64,000 nucleotides of DNA from Psychrobacillus sp042945595 (GCF_042945595.1 NZ_CP168493.1:3100001-3164000), one strand, 5' to 3'; shown: positions 42,131-51,393, numbered from the stretch's first letter. Made by a program: numbers and translations. Notes: a model not told the origin generated them from the sequence alone.

Positions 42131-42754
42131 TTAACCAAAGTATTCAAAGATTCCATGGATAATAGCTTCATAATACGATTTTTCATGAGGAACAAAGTTA
42201 TTCGTTGTAACCTTCTTTTTAATAGAAACTCTATTTCCTGTTGAAATCACTTCAAATCCTTCTGCATGTAATTCTTCTAATTCTCCTAACCAAAGCGCCT
42301 CAAAGTGCTTAAGCTCTACTCGAACAATTCCAGAAACTTCTTCTACTTGAAGGGCAAAATCATCAAAACTTAAAGAGCAATCGTATAGGAAAACATTCGC
42401 TAGCTCCTTATCAATAAGGTTTCCAGATGTGACAGAGTAATCTATTATTCCTAGAGAAAGTAGCTCCTCAAAAGAAACGCTTATTCCAAGTTCTTCTTCC
42501 ACTTCTCTAATTCCATCTCGTACTGTCTCATTAGCTAGTAAATGCCCAGCAGCCGTGATATCCAACAATCCCGGATAATCTTTTTTCGATTCACTTCTAA
42601 TTTGCAAATAGATATAATTTTTTCCTTTTTCTTTACTAATGCACCAACAGTGAAATGTTTCATGCCATAATCCTAATTTATGTACTTCCTCCCGGGTTGC
42701 AACACCTATTTCATTTCTATCTCCATCAAATACCTTTAACAATTCAGTTTCCAT
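42131..42754 (-). CDS. Nudix hydrolase, isopentenyl-diphosphate-isomerase-like (YfcD type)
   Basis: A 207-aa protein. LKVFDGDRNEIGVATREEVHKLGLWHETFHCWCIS is the YfcD/IDI-type start, and the Nudix box runs GHLLANETVRDGIREVEEELGI near residue 80, complete. The substrate is a nucleoside-diphosphate-linked or prenyl diphosphate compound that cannot be named. The ATG at 42752-42754 follows GGGAGG; an upstream ATG in the same frame has no site. Single gene, divergent from the deacetylase. Confidence 0.85.
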   Translation of the reverse strand: METELLKVFDGDRNEIGVATREEVHKLGLWHETFHCWCISKEKGKNYIYLQIRSESKKDYPGLLDITAAGHLLANETVRDGIREVEEELGISVSFEELLSLGIIDYSVTSGNLIDKELANVFLYDCSLSFDDFALQVEEVSGIVRVELKHFEALWLGELEELHAEGFEVISTGNRVSIKKKVTTNNFVPHEKSYYEAIIHGIFEYFG

Positions 42755-42837
42755 TAAAATTCCTCCCACGACAAGATTTTTCATAAGTTGTTTGCAATAT
42801 ACATATACTACAAGGTGAGAATCTAAATAATATACGG

Positions 42838-43992
42838 GTGGTAAATGCTATTAGAAAATTTTCTATCATTTGCGCTGCATTTTTAGTGTTTTTTATTGTT
42901 TGTACAACCATTGCCCAAGCAAAAACGGCTATCACTTATCACGTAGGACTCAGCGATCAATTGCTCGATTTTAGTGACATCAAAGTAATTAATGAAGATA
43001 CGAAAGTTCCACTTGAAGAAATTGCTGCATTTTTAGATATTCCATTTGAACAAGATAAAGGTATTACCTATATTCGGAAAAATGGAATTGAAATTAGTTA
43101 TAATGAAAGCTCGAAAATAACAGCTAAAAATGGAGCACCGCATAGCTCTTTTCCGATCGTTAAAGTGAATGGAAAACTTTTCATCAGTGTTAACTATATC
43201 GCAACAGAAATGGGTTATAAAGTACATTACTTTCAAAGACAGAAAACACAGCGAATATATAGAGATGACTATGGACATATGTCTCATGAGGACTATGAAA
43301 TTTATTTAAACCATGTCTTAAATAAACAAAAAATCCCTCCTCCACTAGAAGCAGCAGTAAAAGCGAAAGCAACTATTTATTTAACGTTCGACGACGGTCC
43401 AAATAAATTTACGACTATAAACAATGCAACTTTAAAAAAATATAACGTCCAGGGAACTTTCTTCTTTGTCGGAAATTACATGAAAAAGAATGCATCCATT
43501 ATCGATACCGTTGTAAAAGATGGGCACTACATTGGAACACATAGCATGACCCATGACAAAGAGAAAGTTTACAAGTCGTCCAAGTCCTTCATCAATGAAA
43601 TGAACGAAGGTATAAAACTTATCAAACAAATGACTGGTAATGATGCAAAACTAGTCCGTACACCATATGGCAGCAAACCTGATCTTACCGCAGCAATGCA
43701 AACAGAACTAATTAAAAAAGGCTACAAACTATGGGATTGGGACGTCGATTCAAAAGACTGGAAATACACTGATAAAGAAGCAGACCAAATCGTGAAAAAC
43801 GTAAAAGCCGGAATCGAAAAATCCTACAAATCAGGAGACCGAGACATCATCGTGCTGCTACACGATCGAAGCCAAACAACAAAAGCCCTACCACAAATCA
43901 TCGAATGGCTACAAAAAGAAGGGTATGCACTCAAAACATACGAACCCGATCATCATATCGTCAAAAACTTCCTACGGGACACATCCCTCTAA
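42838..43992 (+). CDS. Polysaccharide/peptidoglycan deacetylase (NodB homology)
   Basis: A 384-aa exported protein: signal peptide (IICAAFLVFFIVCTTIAQA), a copper-amine-oxidase-N-like stalk (about 30-140, VPLEEIAAFLDIPF, GKLFISVNYIATEMGY) and a NodB domain from about 178. Its metal and catalytic residues are TFDDGPN, HSMTHDKE, RTPYGSKP, WDVDSKDW and LLHDRS. It removes N-acetyl groups from wall or exopolysaccharide. The start is uncertain: GTG at 42838 is the best in frame, though AAGGTGAG lies too far upstream. It may cooperate with the GT2/GH genes 3-8 kb away. Confidence 0.88.
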   Translation: MVNAIRKFSIICAAFLVFFIVCTTIAQAKTAITYHVGLSDQLLDFSDIKVINEDTKVPLEEIAAFLDIPFEQDKGITYIRKNGIEISYNESSKITAKNGAPHSSFPIVKVNGKLFISVNYIATEMGYKVHYFQRQKTQRIYRDDYGHMSHEDYEIYLNHVLNKQKIPPPLEAAVKAKATIYLTFDDGPNKFTTINNATLKKYNVQGTFFFVGNYMKKNASIIDTVVKDGHYIGTHSMTHDKEKVYKSSKSFINEMNEGIKLIKQMTGNDAKLVRTPYGSKPDLTAAMQTELIKKGYKLWDWDVDSKDWKYTDKEADQIVKNVKAGIEKSYKSGDRDIIVLLHDRSQTTKALPQIIEWLQKEGYALKTYEPDHHIVKNFLRDTSL

Positions 43993-43995
43993 CCT

Positions 43996-44055
43996 AGTGC
44001 CAGGCACCAAAACTAACATGAAATTCGAAACATTCATGTTAGTCACGTTTTTTTT
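43996..44055 (+). terminator. Terminator with a GTGCCAGGCACC repeat
   Basis: GTGCCAGGCACC directly before the stem ACTAACATGA / TCATGTTAGT and a run of eight T. The same dodecamer family recurs near 28933 and 61063. Confidence 0.8.
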
Positions 44056-44087
44056 GATAATTTTATAAACTTTTAATGATAGAAATG

Positions 44088-44336
44088 CTATTTTTCACTG
44101 TTCTTCAATTGCTCCAATAAGGATTGAATTTTATCTCTTTGGTTCATCGTTTCGTTTTCTAATTGGTCAATTTGATACGAATCTTCCATTACTGTGATCG
44201 AAACGATATCTCCTTCTTTAAGGAGTGTATGTATCTCTGAGAAAGGGACAAGTAGCTTTTCTGTTTCACTTGGATAATCCATAAATATCGCAAATCCATC
44301 TTCGAATCGATCAAGTGTGTATTTATTTGACTTCAC
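44088..44336 (-). CDS. DUF3006-family small protein
   Basis: An 82-aa protein. KYTLDRFEDGFAIFMDYPSE and the SH3-like strands LVPFSEIHTLLKEGDIVSITV are the DUF3006 pattern; a short C-terminal coiled coil follows (NETMNQRDKIQSLLEQLK). Function unknown; relatives often lie beside secreted beta-lactamase-fold proteins, but not here. Confidence 0.75.
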   Translation of the reverse strand: MKSNKYTLDRFEDGFAIFMDYPSETEKLLVPFSEIHTLLKEGDIVSITVMEDSYQIDQLENETMNQRDKIQSLLEQLKNSEK

Positions 44337-44427
44337 TGAAGATCTCCCCTTTGTCTTTTATGAGCAATAAAATAGATTACATAACTGAACCCTATTTTAA
44401 CATAGTCGTTAACAAAGGAAAATTTTT

Positions 44428-44457
44428 TTGACAAATTGACTATTAGTGACATATAAT
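44428..44457 (+). promoter_or_regulatory. Promoter of the queT transcript
   Basis: Consensus TTGACA, 18-nt spacer, consensus TATAAT. Confidence 0.88.
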
Positions 44458-44478
44458 TAGCAATTGTGCATTACAAAT

Positions 44479-44519
44479 AACGTGGTTCGAGAACCTCCCA
44501 CGTAAAAAAACTAAGGAGA
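44479..44519 (+). ncRNA. preQ1-I riboswitch, translational
   Basis: Stem CGTGG/CCACG around TTCGAGAACCTC, then the A-rich tail TAAAAAAACTAAGGAG, whose AACTAAGG pairs into the loop when preQ1 is bound. The AAGGAG is the queT ribosome binding site, so ligand binding should hide it directly. Confidence 0.92.
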
Positions 44520-44527
44520 AATGAATA

Positions 44528-45010
44528 ATGAAAACAAAAACTCTTGCAACAAGCGGGATTATCGCTGCTTTATATGTTGCTGTATCGTTACTAGTAGCAC
44601 CCTTTGGATTTACAGCAGTACAATTTCGTATTTCCGAAATGTTTAACCACCTTGTCGTTTTCAATAAAAAGTTCTTTTTCGGAATTGTACTAGGTGTATT
44701 TGTAACAAATATTTTCTCCCCAATGGCGGCATATGACCTCATTTTTGGGGTAGCACATTCTGTGATTTCTTTATCTATCACTATTTTTGCATCGAAGTTT
44801 ATTAAAGGGCATATTCCACATATGGTATTTAATACGTTAATCTTTACGGTTATGACGTTTATCATTGCATTCGAATTACAACTTGCATTTGACGCACCTT
44901 TCCTTTACACATGGTTAACTGTTGCAGCAGGTGAATTCGCCGTATTAGCAGTAGGTATTCCAGTTATTACCGCTTTAAATAAACGCTTAAATTTTAAAGC
45001 TCTAATTTAA
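44528..45010 (+). CDS. queT: Queuosine precursor transporter, QueT family
   Basis: A 160-aa membrane protein with five to six helices, of the QueT/DUF988 ECF substrate-binding type. KTLATSGIIAALYVAVSLLVAPFGFTAVQFRISEMFNHLVVF is the family start, with the RISE element. It captures preQ0/preQ1 for import together with an ECF energising module encoded elsewhere. The preQ1 riboswitch directly in front confirms the role. Confidence 0.95.
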   Translation: MKTKTLATSGIIAALYVAVSLLVAPFGFTAVQFRISEMFNHLVVFNKKFFFGIVLGVFVTNIFSPMAAYDLIFGVAHSVISLSITIFASKFIKGHIPHMVFNTLIFTVMTFIIAFELQLAFDAPFLYTWLTVAAGEFAVLAVGIPVITALNKRLNFKALI

Positions 45011-45020
45011 CCCAAAAGCA

Positions 45021-45056
45021 CCCGATTCTATTTAAACTAGAATCGGGTGTTTTTTT
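45021..45056. terminator. Bidirectional terminator between queT and the ABC operon
   Basis: CACCCGATTCTA / TAGAATCGGGTG followed by seven T. Confidence 0.92.
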
Positions 45057-45058
45057 AG

Positions 45059-45952
45059 TTATTTATTAATTAGTCCTTTTTCCACTAAAAAATCATGCGC
45101 AACGTCTCCCGGTTTATCTCCATCAATATCTACACGTGCATTCATCTTTAACATATCTTCTTCTGAGATTTTTCCTGCGAGTTCATTTAAGACATTTTCA
45201 AGCTTAGGAAACTTTTTTAATGCTTGTAATCGAACGACAGGAGCAGCATCATACTTTGGAAAAAATCCTAAGTCATCTGTGGTTGTTTGAAGATCAAAAC
45301 GTTCGATTCGTCCATCTGTTGTGAATGCAGGAATAACATCCACATCCCCGTTTTTTAATGCTTCATACATTACATTTGGATCGAGACTTTCCGTTTTTGT
45401 GAATGTAAAGGGATAGGAGTTTATAAAATCATCAAACCCATCTCCTTGACGTTCATAAAATGCATGCGGTGCGCCAAATACCATATTTCCTGTTCTGGAG
45501 ACTTGGACAAGATCCGAATATGTTTTTGCATCATAGTTTTTATCTTTCGTATAAGCTAATGTGTACGTATTTTCAAACCCAAGTGGACTTAACCAAGTGG
45601 CTTCAAATTTTTCTTCGTACCCTTTTTTCACTCGGTCCAACACACTTCCCGAGCTTTCCCCAACTTCTGAATTCTCTTTTAGAACGTCCTTTAATCCGGT
45701 GCCTGTATACTCGACATATAAGTCTATATCTCCTTTTTTAAGAGCGGGTGTCATGATAGCTACTTCCCCTAGACCTTCCTTATACTTCACTTTATAATCT
45801 GTCTTAGCTTCAATATATTGCCCTAAAACTTGTGGTAGTATATATTGTTCTGTCCAAGGCTTTCCACTAATAACAAGTGCCTCATTCGAACTAGAGCAAG
45901 CCCCTAATAAAACAGACGCTGCAATCCCAATCGCTACTAACTTCTTTTTCAT
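45059..45952 (-). CDS. Osmoprotectant ABC transporter, substrate-binding lipoprotein
   Basis: A 297-aa lipoprotein: MKKKLVAIGIAASVLLGACSS with lipobox LGAC. The body is OpuBC/OpuCC-like: ISGKPWTEQYILPQVLGQYIEAKTDYKV, LYVEYTGTGL, PDVMYEALKNGDVDVIPAFTTDGRI-type motifs. It binds glycine betaine, choline or carnitine outside the membrane. Last gene of a three-gene operon, 6 bp after the permease. Confidence 0.9.
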   Translation of the reverse strand: MKKKLVAIGIAASVLLGACSSSNEALVISGKPWTEQYILPQVLGQYIEAKTDYKVKYKEGLGEVAIMTPALKKGDIDLYVEYTGTGLKDVLKENSEVGESSGSVLDRVKKGYEEKFEATWLSPLGFENTYTLAYTKDKNYDAKTYSDLVQVSRTGNMVFGAPHAFYERQGDGFDDFINSYPFTFTKTESLDPNVMYEALKNGDVDVIPAFTTDGRIERFDLQTTTDDLGFFPKYDAAPVVRLQALKKFPKLENVLNELAGKISEEDMLKMNARVDIDGDKPGDVAHDFLVEKGLINK

Positions 45953-45958
45953 TTCCCA

Positions 45959-46603
45959 TCATCCTCCTGTATTTAGCCCTCTTGGCGTGGACTTTTTCTC
46001 AATTAATTTCAAAACAAAATCAAACAAAATAGCTAATAAAGCTACAGGTAATGCTCCCGCTAAAACGAGCGAGTTATTATATGACTGCAAACCCCGGTAT
46101 ATAACATCCCCTAAGCCTCCTGCCCCAACAAATGTTGCAAGCGTCGCAATTCCAACCGTTAAAACAGTGGCCGTTCGTATACCAGCCATTATAAAAGGTA
46201 AAGCAAGAGGAAACTCAATTTGCCAGAGTAATTGGCTTTTTGTCATCCCCATCCCTCGCCCTGCTTCTATTATCGATCCATCTATACTAGTAATCCCAGT
46301 GTATGTATTACGCAAAATGGGTAAAAGTGCGTAAATAATCAATGCAATTAATGCTGTTTTTGCTCCAATCCCAATAAGTGGAACTAAAAAACCGAATAAC
46401 GCTAAACTAGGAATTGTTTGAAAAATGGCTGTGATTCCTATTACTGGCTCCGCAAACTTTCGATACCTTGCAACAAAAATACCTAATGGAAGAGAGATGG
46501 CAATGCCTACTGCAAGTGCGATAAAAGATAAATAAATATGTTGAACAAATGCTTCTAGAATCAAATCGGATCTACTTTGAATTGTTTCAAAGAACTTCTG
46601 CAC
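45959..46603 (-). CDS. Osmoprotectant ABC transporter, permease
   Basis: A 214-aa permease of the OpuBB/OpuCB type, with about six helices and the EAA loop EAGRGMGMTKSQLLWQIEFPLALPFIMAGIRTA. GTG start directly after the TAA of the ATPase gene (no gap), with GGAAGAGGTGG inside the end of the latter. B. subtilis OpuB and OpuC have a second permease gene; none is present here, so this one probably works as a homodimer. Confidence 0.9.
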   Translation of the reverse strand: MQKFFETIQSRSDLILEAFVQHIYLSFIALAVGIAISLPLGIFVARYRKFAEPVIGITAIFQTIPSLALFGFLVPLIGIGAKTALIALIIYALLPILRNTYTGITSIDGSIIEAGRGMGMTKSQLLWQIEFPLALPFIMAGIRTATVLTVGIATLATFVGAGGLGDVIYRGLQSYNNSLVLAGALPVALLAILFDFVLKLIEKKSTPRGLNTGG

Positions 46604-47566
46604 TTATACCACCTCTTCCTTTGCAAGCATCGCACGGAGAAGGACGGATTGAGTGACATAGCCTAACTTTTCATTTACCTTTTTTACAAGTAAACATTTT
46701 GCCCCATTTTCTTCTAATAAAGCAATAGCTTCTTCTAGTAACATGCTTGCTTCCACTTCTAAACACGGGCTTTGTTTTTCTTGTTGAAAGAAATAGATAA
46801 ACTCTTGTAATTTACGCTTTCCAAGCAGGCGCTTTCGATTGATACGCTCTATCCCTATAAAGTTTTTAACAAATTCATTGATTGGATTTTCTATTAATTC
46901 GGTTGGGGTACCTATTTGCTCTATTCTCCCACTTCTCATAACCACAATTGTGTCTGCAATTTTTAATGCTTCATCCATATCATGTGTGACAAAAATAATT
47001 GTTTTATTTATCTTTTCCTGTAAATGTTTCATTTCCACTTGTAATTGCTCCCGACTAATCGGATCAAGGGCACTAAACGGCTCATCCATTAGTACAATAT
47101 CAGGGTTGCCAGCTAAAGCCCTCACCACTCCAATACGTTGTTGTTGCCCACCACTTAGCTCCAGCGGATATTTAGCTAAATATTGCTTCGGATCCAACCC
47201 AACCATTAATATTAGTTCACGAATCCGCTTCGCTGTTTTTTCTTTTGGCCACCCCTTTAAATTTGGCACAAGCGATGCGTTCTTTTCAATTGTCATATGT
47301 GGAAACAAGCCTATTTGCTGAATTACGTAACCAATTGTTTTTCGAAGTTCCACTGGATTTAGGGAGGATACTGCTTTACCATCCACATAAACTTCTCCAG
47401 AGGTTGGAATTTCAAGTCGGTTAATCATTTTCATTAAAGTTGTTTTTCCACAACCACTTGGACCAATAATTACTACTAATTGTTCGGCTGGAATGGTTAG
47501 CGATACATCTTTCAATGCTACTGTTCCATCCTTAAATACTTTGGAGACCTTATTAAATCGAATCAA
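46604..47566 (-). CDS. Osmoprotectant ABC transporter, ATPase with CBS domains
   Basis: A 320-aa ATPase. Walker A GPSGCGKTT, signature LSGGQQQR, Walker B IVLMDEPFSALD and switch His THDMDEAL are all present. After about residue 245 a CBS-type region begins (ECLEVEASMLLEEAIALLEENGAKCLLV), the ionic-strength-sensing part of OpuA/OpuC ATPases; it looks shorter than a full CBS pair. TTG start with GAGGAAAG upstream. First gene of the operon. Confidence 0.92.
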   Translation of the reverse strand: MIRFNKVSKVFKDGTVALKDVSLTIPAEQLVVIIGPSGCGKTTLMKMINRLEIPTSGEVYVDGKAVSSLNPVELRKTIGYVIQQIGLFPHMTIEKNASLVPNLKGWPKEKTAKRIRELILMVGLDPKQYLAKYPLELSGGQQQRIGVVRALAGNPDIVLMDEPFSALDPISREQLQVEMKHLQEKINKTIIFVTHDMDEALKIADTIVVMRSGRIEQIGTPTELIENPINEFVKNFIGIERINRKRLLGKRKLQEFIYFFQQEKQSPCLEVEASMLLEEAIALLEENGAKCLLVKKVNEKLGYVTQSVLLRAMLAKEEVV

Positions 47567-47901
47567 CTAAACTTTCCTCCTCACTTTAGTGTATTCACCT
47601 TTTAATCCTTATACCCTAAATAGTTATTTTGTAACGTCTGTGAAGAATGAAAATATTAGATTCTAATTAATATAGATTTTCGTAAACTTTTATGCGTTCA
47701 TCCCTGCAACTTTTTTAAACGAACGAAGGCTATTGTTTTGAATCTGTGTCTCGATAAACTCGGAGTTGCTCCATTTACTGTGGAAACGCTTGCCCATTAT
47801 TGCTTGACTCAGATTTGGTTAATTTGGTCTCGGATATAGACTAATCAGTCTCGGGTTTGTGCTATTTAGTCTCGCTCATCCATTTATTTACAAACATAAA
47901 T
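47567..47901. other. Intergenic region with a second 21-bp tandem repeat array
   Basis: No gene accepted. Units of the 21-bp repeat (read on the minus strand GAGAC...) lie exactly 21 bp apart at 47853-47873, 47832-47852 and 47811-47831, with a weaker one at 47790-47810 (GAGTC). Upstream promoter signals for the ABC operon could not be placed. Confidence 0.6.
47790..47873 (-). repeat. Degenerate 21-bp tandem repeat, four units
   Basis: Minus-strand units GAGACTAAATAGC..., GAGACTGATTAGT..., GAGACCAAATTAAC... and GAGTCAAGC..., the same family and period as 5832-5936 but in opposite orientation. Confidence 0.75.
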
Positions 47902-47940
47902 AGAACAAGCCCACTTCCTTTAGCGGAAATGGGCTTGTTT
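47902..47940 (-). terminator. Terminator after the dioxygenase gene
   Basis: Long stem AACAAGCCCATTTCC / GGAAGTGGGCTTGTT. Confidence 0.85.
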
Positions 47941-47945
47941 ATTAA

Positions 47946-48923
47946 TTATTCTTTTACAAATTCAATTGTGCTTCTTACTGTATCAATTGGGCGAACTAAA
48001 CTTTCAATTTGTGTACGTTTTGGTTCTAAAAATGGAGGTAATGATAACTTTTCTCCCAATGTTTCATATGGTTCGTCTCCCATAAATCCAGGACCATCCG
48101 TTGCAAATTCGAATAGAATCCCTGGTGCTACTCTTGCATATAGTGATTGGAAGAAAAAGCGATCCACAAAACCGGATGTTTGGAATCCAAAACTCGCCAT
48201 ACGCTCAATCCACTCTTCTAAAACCGCTCGATCTTCCACACGGAATGCTGCATGGTGAACCGTTCCGAATCCTTGTTGTCCCCGAGGAAGAATTACATTT
48301 TTCTCCACTATTACTTGAGCGCCATTCCCACCTTCTCCAACCTCAAACAAATGGAATGATCCTTCTTGAGCTATTTCTTTAAATAATAAAACTTTTTCCA
48401 TCACTTCTTTTAAATAATCAAACTCGGCAATTCGAATATGAATAGGACCTAGGCCAGTAATGGCATACTCTAAAGGAATCGGTCCCTTTTGCCATGGTGT
48501 TCCAGTTACAACGCCCTCGTTTTTTTCATCTGAAATCAATTGATATTGTTGATCGTCAAAATCGACGAAAGAAAGTACCTTTGTTCCAAATTGTTCTTGA
48601 ATACCAGCATGTTTGACTTCCAAGCGATCAAAACGGTTTACCCAATAATCTAATGCTGAATCACTAGGAACACGGAAAGATGTTTTATAAATTTCATTTG
48701 TTCCATGTGTACCTTTTTGAATTCCAGGAAAATCGAAGAACGTCATATCCGTACCTGCTCCACCTACATCATCGGCAAAAAACAAGTGATATGTTTGGAT
48801 ATCATCTTGGTTCACTGTTTTCTTTACTAAACGCATGCCTAACATATACGTGAAAAATTTATAGTTCTCTTCTGCACTGCTTGTAATCGCTGTTACATGG
48901 TGCATACCTTTTAAGTGATTCAT
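47946..48923 (-). CDS. Ring-cleaving dioxygenase, VOC family (MhqO-like)
   Basis: A 325-aa protein of two duplicated VOC modules. The N-terminal MNHLKGMHHVTAITSSAEENYKFFTYMLGMRLVKKTVNQDD is characteristic of MhqA/MhqO. Metal ligands fit HHVTAI, HHAAFRV and the LFEFATD Glu. It probably opens hydroquinone or catechol rings as part of quinone detoxification. An MhqR-like inverted repeat lies 34 bp before the start. SD AGGAGG. Confidence 0.88.
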   Translation of the reverse strand: MNHLKGMHHVTAITSSAEENYKFFTYMLGMRLVKKTVNQDDIQTYHLFFADDVGGAGTDMTFFDFPGIQKGTHGTNEIYKTSFRVPSDSALDYWVNRFDRLEVKHAGIQEQFGTKVLSFVDFDDQQYQLISDEKNEGVVTGTPWQKGPIPLEYAITGLGPIHIRIAEFDYLKEVMEKVLLFKEIAQEGSFHLFEVGEGGNGAQVIVEKNVILPRGQQGFGTVHHAAFRVEDRAVLEEWIERMASFGFQTSGFVDRFFFQSLYARVAPGILFEFATDGPGFMGDEPYETLGEKLSLPPFLEPKRTQIESLVRPIDTVRSTIEFVKE

Positions 48924-48956
48924 ATATTATTCCTCCTATTTATCTTTAATTCAAAT

Positions 48957-48972
48957 ATCTTTAATTCGAGAT
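48957..48972. promoter_or_regulatory. Putative MhqR-type operator
   Basis: ATCTTTAATTCGAGAT, a symmetrical ATCT..AATT..AGAT core resembling the TATCTCGAATTCGAGATA box of B. subtilis MhqR. A partial second copy (ATCTTTAATTC) precedes it. Confidence 0.5.
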
Positions 48973-49051
48973 AATTTTATCATGAATAAAAAAAGTTGTC
49001 AATGAAACAGAAACTTTTCCAATCGCATATTAGCCATTGAGACAGTTTCGC

Positions 49052-49456
49052 TTAATATAATATTACACATGTATTTTTGTTCCTATACGATAATTTTAGA
49101 TTCATTTCGTATCCTAGTTTTCTCGCTTTTTCATTTTCAGGCTCTGTAGATAAATAAATTGCATCACATTTTTCGATCTTTTTCATTTCATCTAATCTAA
49201 GTGGAATAGCAGCTTTTCCATATCCCTAACCTTAATATGCTTTAACAATCATAAATCGGCACAACTCATATTTAGATAGATCTTCACAATATCCATACAT
49301 CGTAAAACCTACTATATTATCGCCCACTTGAATTCCTTTCGTAATCCATCCCGTTTCAAAAACAGACTGTACGATTGACAATGCATTGGAAGCAACAAAC
49401 TTCTCTGCAATTGTTGTTCTCCCATTTTCATTTGTCGTTAAAAATACTATCTTCAA
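49052..49456 (-). pseudogene. GNAT acetyltransferase pseudogene with two stop codons
   Basis: Read on the minus strand the N-terminal part MKIVFLTTNENGRTTIAEKF...MIVKAY meets TAA (49232-49234) and, one codon later, TAG. The frame then continues as GYGKAAIPLRLDEMKKIEKCDAIYLSTEPENEKARKLGYEMN to 49052. Intact relatives (spermidine acetyltransferase-like, Q-G-x-G-Y-G-K) would read KAYQGLGYGK here, so both stops look like point mutations (CAA to TAA, TTG to TAG). Confidence 0.85.
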
Positions 49457-49590
49457 CCAATTTTCCTTCGTATTTCTATTAGTTCCATCTCCATCATCCT
49501 CCCAAAACTCTTATAATATATAGCTCTGTTTGCATTTCATAAAGTCAGGGAATAGCAATAATAAACAAGTTTTTCTAGGGGGAACTACAT

Positions 49591-51045
49591 ATGGCTAAGA
49601 AGACTCATAAACCACGAAGTAAGCGAAAGCGGATTATTATGGGTGTTATTGGTGTGTTTGCACTTATTTATATTGCAGTGATTTTATGGAACACGTATAA
49701 GCCTCTTCCGGATGGTGTTTCATTTGCGGGCAAGATACATAAAACTGATAAGGTAGAGTTTATCACAGACTTGACGTATTCACAGGACAGAAAAGGAACA
49801 GATATGGTTCATGAAAATCATATTTTTGATGAAGTATATAACATGATCAACCAAGCTGAAGAATTTGTAGTTGTCGACTTTTTCTTATTTGATGGTTACT
49901 ATGACGGAGATAAAAAATTCCCCAATATTGCAGATACACTTTCAATAGCTTTAGCAAAGAAAAAGAAAGAGAACCCTGATATGCCTGTAGTTTTTATAAC
50001 TGATCCAATAAACCGTGGATATGGGTCATATGAAAATAAGTGGTTTAAGAAAATGCGTGAAGCTGGAGTAGAAATAGTATATACCGATTTAGATCCCTTG
50101 CGTGATTCGACACCTATCTATTCAGGTATATACCGAATGTTTTTTCAGTGGTTTGATTTGGGAGGAAAAGGTTGGATTGATAATGCAATGGCAAGTGATG
50201 CACCGAAAATGACCATCGCTTCCTATTTAACTCTACTCAACGTCAAAGCAAACCATCGAAAAGCAGTAGTAACGGAAAAGGAAGCGCTAGTTACATCTTC
50301 CAATCCTCATGATTCAAGCGGATACCATGGAAATATTGCTTTGAAAGTAACGGGCTCGATATTGAATGATATCCTAAAATCGGAAGAAACTGTTTCTTTA
50401 TTTTCGGGCGGTCCCAAGCTTCCTCGTGTAAAGGTAAATCAAGAAATCGGACAATACGCAGTACAATACTTAACGGAGAAAAAGATCTCAGATGCATTGC
50501 TCGAAGATTTGGCAAAGACAAAAAAAGGGGATAAGATTTGGCTTGGCATGTTCTTTGTAGCGGAGCCTGATGTAGTTACTGCATTCATTAATGCGGCAAA
50601 TCGTGGTGTAGAAGTAAATCTCATACTTGATCCAAATAAAAACTCATTCGGTCAAGAAAAATCAGGAATACCGAATCGGCCTGTTGTTCAGAAGATGGTG
50701 AAGGATACGAAAGGAAAGATTCATGTTCGATGGTACAACACTGTTATCGGCCAGTATCATACGAAAGCTATATGGATTCAAACGGAGAAACACACGATCA
50801 TTTCAAATGGCTCGGCTAATTATACGGAACGGACGTTAGATAATTATAATCTAGAAAATAATTTACGTGTAATCGCACCAAACGATAGCAAACTTGTTCT
50901 TGAAATGGAAAAATATTTTGAACGTCTTTGGAAAAATGAAGACGCTATGTACACTTTGGATTTGGACAAATTTCAAGATAGTTTCACATGGTGGCAACGC
51001 TGGATTTATGCTCTACAGCAATTCTTCAAAATCACTACTTATTAA
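49591..51045 (+). CDS. Phospholipase D-family membrane protein
   Basis: A 484-aa protein with one N-terminal transmembrane helix (IIMGVIGVFALIYIAVILW) and two PLD halves. The first has NHRKAVVTEKEALVTSSNPHDSSG (HxK near residue 230) and the second has YHTKAIWIQTEKHTIISNGSANYTERTLDNYNLENN (HxK and GSAN). It resembles cardiolipin synthases, but lacks a second membrane helix and the spacing of Cls. It may be a phospholipase or transphosphatidylase acting at the membrane. SD GGGGG. Single gene with a strong terminator. Confidence 0.87.
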   Translation: MAKKTHKPRSKRKRIIMGVIGVFALIYIAVILWNTYKPLPDGVSFAGKIHKTDKVEFITDLTYSQDRKGTDMVHENHIFDEVYNMINQAEEFVVVDFFLFDGYYDGDKKFPNIADTLSIALAKKKKENPDMPVVFITDPINRGYGSYENKWFKKMREAGVEIVYTDLDPLRDSTPIYSGIYRMFFQWFDLGGKGWIDNAMASDAPKMTIASYLTLLNVKANHRKAVVTEKEALVTSSNPHDSSGYHGNIALKVTGSILNDILKSEETVSLFSGGPKLPRVKVNQEIGQYAVQYLTEKKISDALLEDLAKTKKGDKIWLGMFFVAEPDVVTAFINAANRGVEVNLILDPNKNSFGQEKSGIPNRPVVQKMVKDTKGKIHVRWYNTVIGQYHTKAIWIQTEKHTIISNGSANYTERTLDNYNLENNLRVIAPNDSKLVLEMEKYFERLWKNEDAMYTLDLDKFQDSFTWWQRWIYALQQFFKITTY

Positions 51046-51058
51046 CAATGCATTCCTC

Positions 51059-51098
51059 TAAAAAAGCTCATGAACATAATGTCCATGAGCTTTTTTCT
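51059..51098. terminator. Bidirectional terminator
   Basis: AAAAAGCTCATG / CATGAGCTTTTTT. Confidence 0.92.
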
Positions 51099-51111
51099 AG
51101 GTCATAGCAGT

Positions 51112-51267
51112 TTAAGCATCTGGTTCAAATGTTTTACAATCTGTTTCTTCACTATTAGATGCTTGTTTACCCTTGCTACTTACTACATAAATTGCGTCTG
51201 CACTGCATTTATTTCCAGATCCCCAATACGTACAGTTATTGACTTCACAAAGAACAACTTGAGTCAT
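51112..51267 (-). CDS. DUF1540 Cys-rich small protein (51 aa)
   Basis: Begins MTQVVLCEVNNCTYWGSGNK and continues CSADAIYVVSSKGKQASNSEETDCKTFEPDA. Four Cys with the spacing C-x4-C-x8-C...C, plus the TYW and SNSEETDCKTF marks, identify the DUF1540 family, thought to bind metal. GAGGAGGTG lies upstream of the ATG. Convergent with the PLD gene. Confidence 0.88.
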   Translation of the reverse strand: MTQVVLCEVNNCTYWGSGNKCSADAIYVVSSKGKQASNSEETDCKTFEPDA

Positions 51268-51393
51268 AGTATCACACCTCCTCTTTTTCTAGCATGAACA
51301 AATTGAAGGTGATTAATACTGTCTCATTTAAATGCTCGCCATTTCATCGTCTATGTGGAAGATTGATCGACTCTCGCATTAATCGCTATCTAT

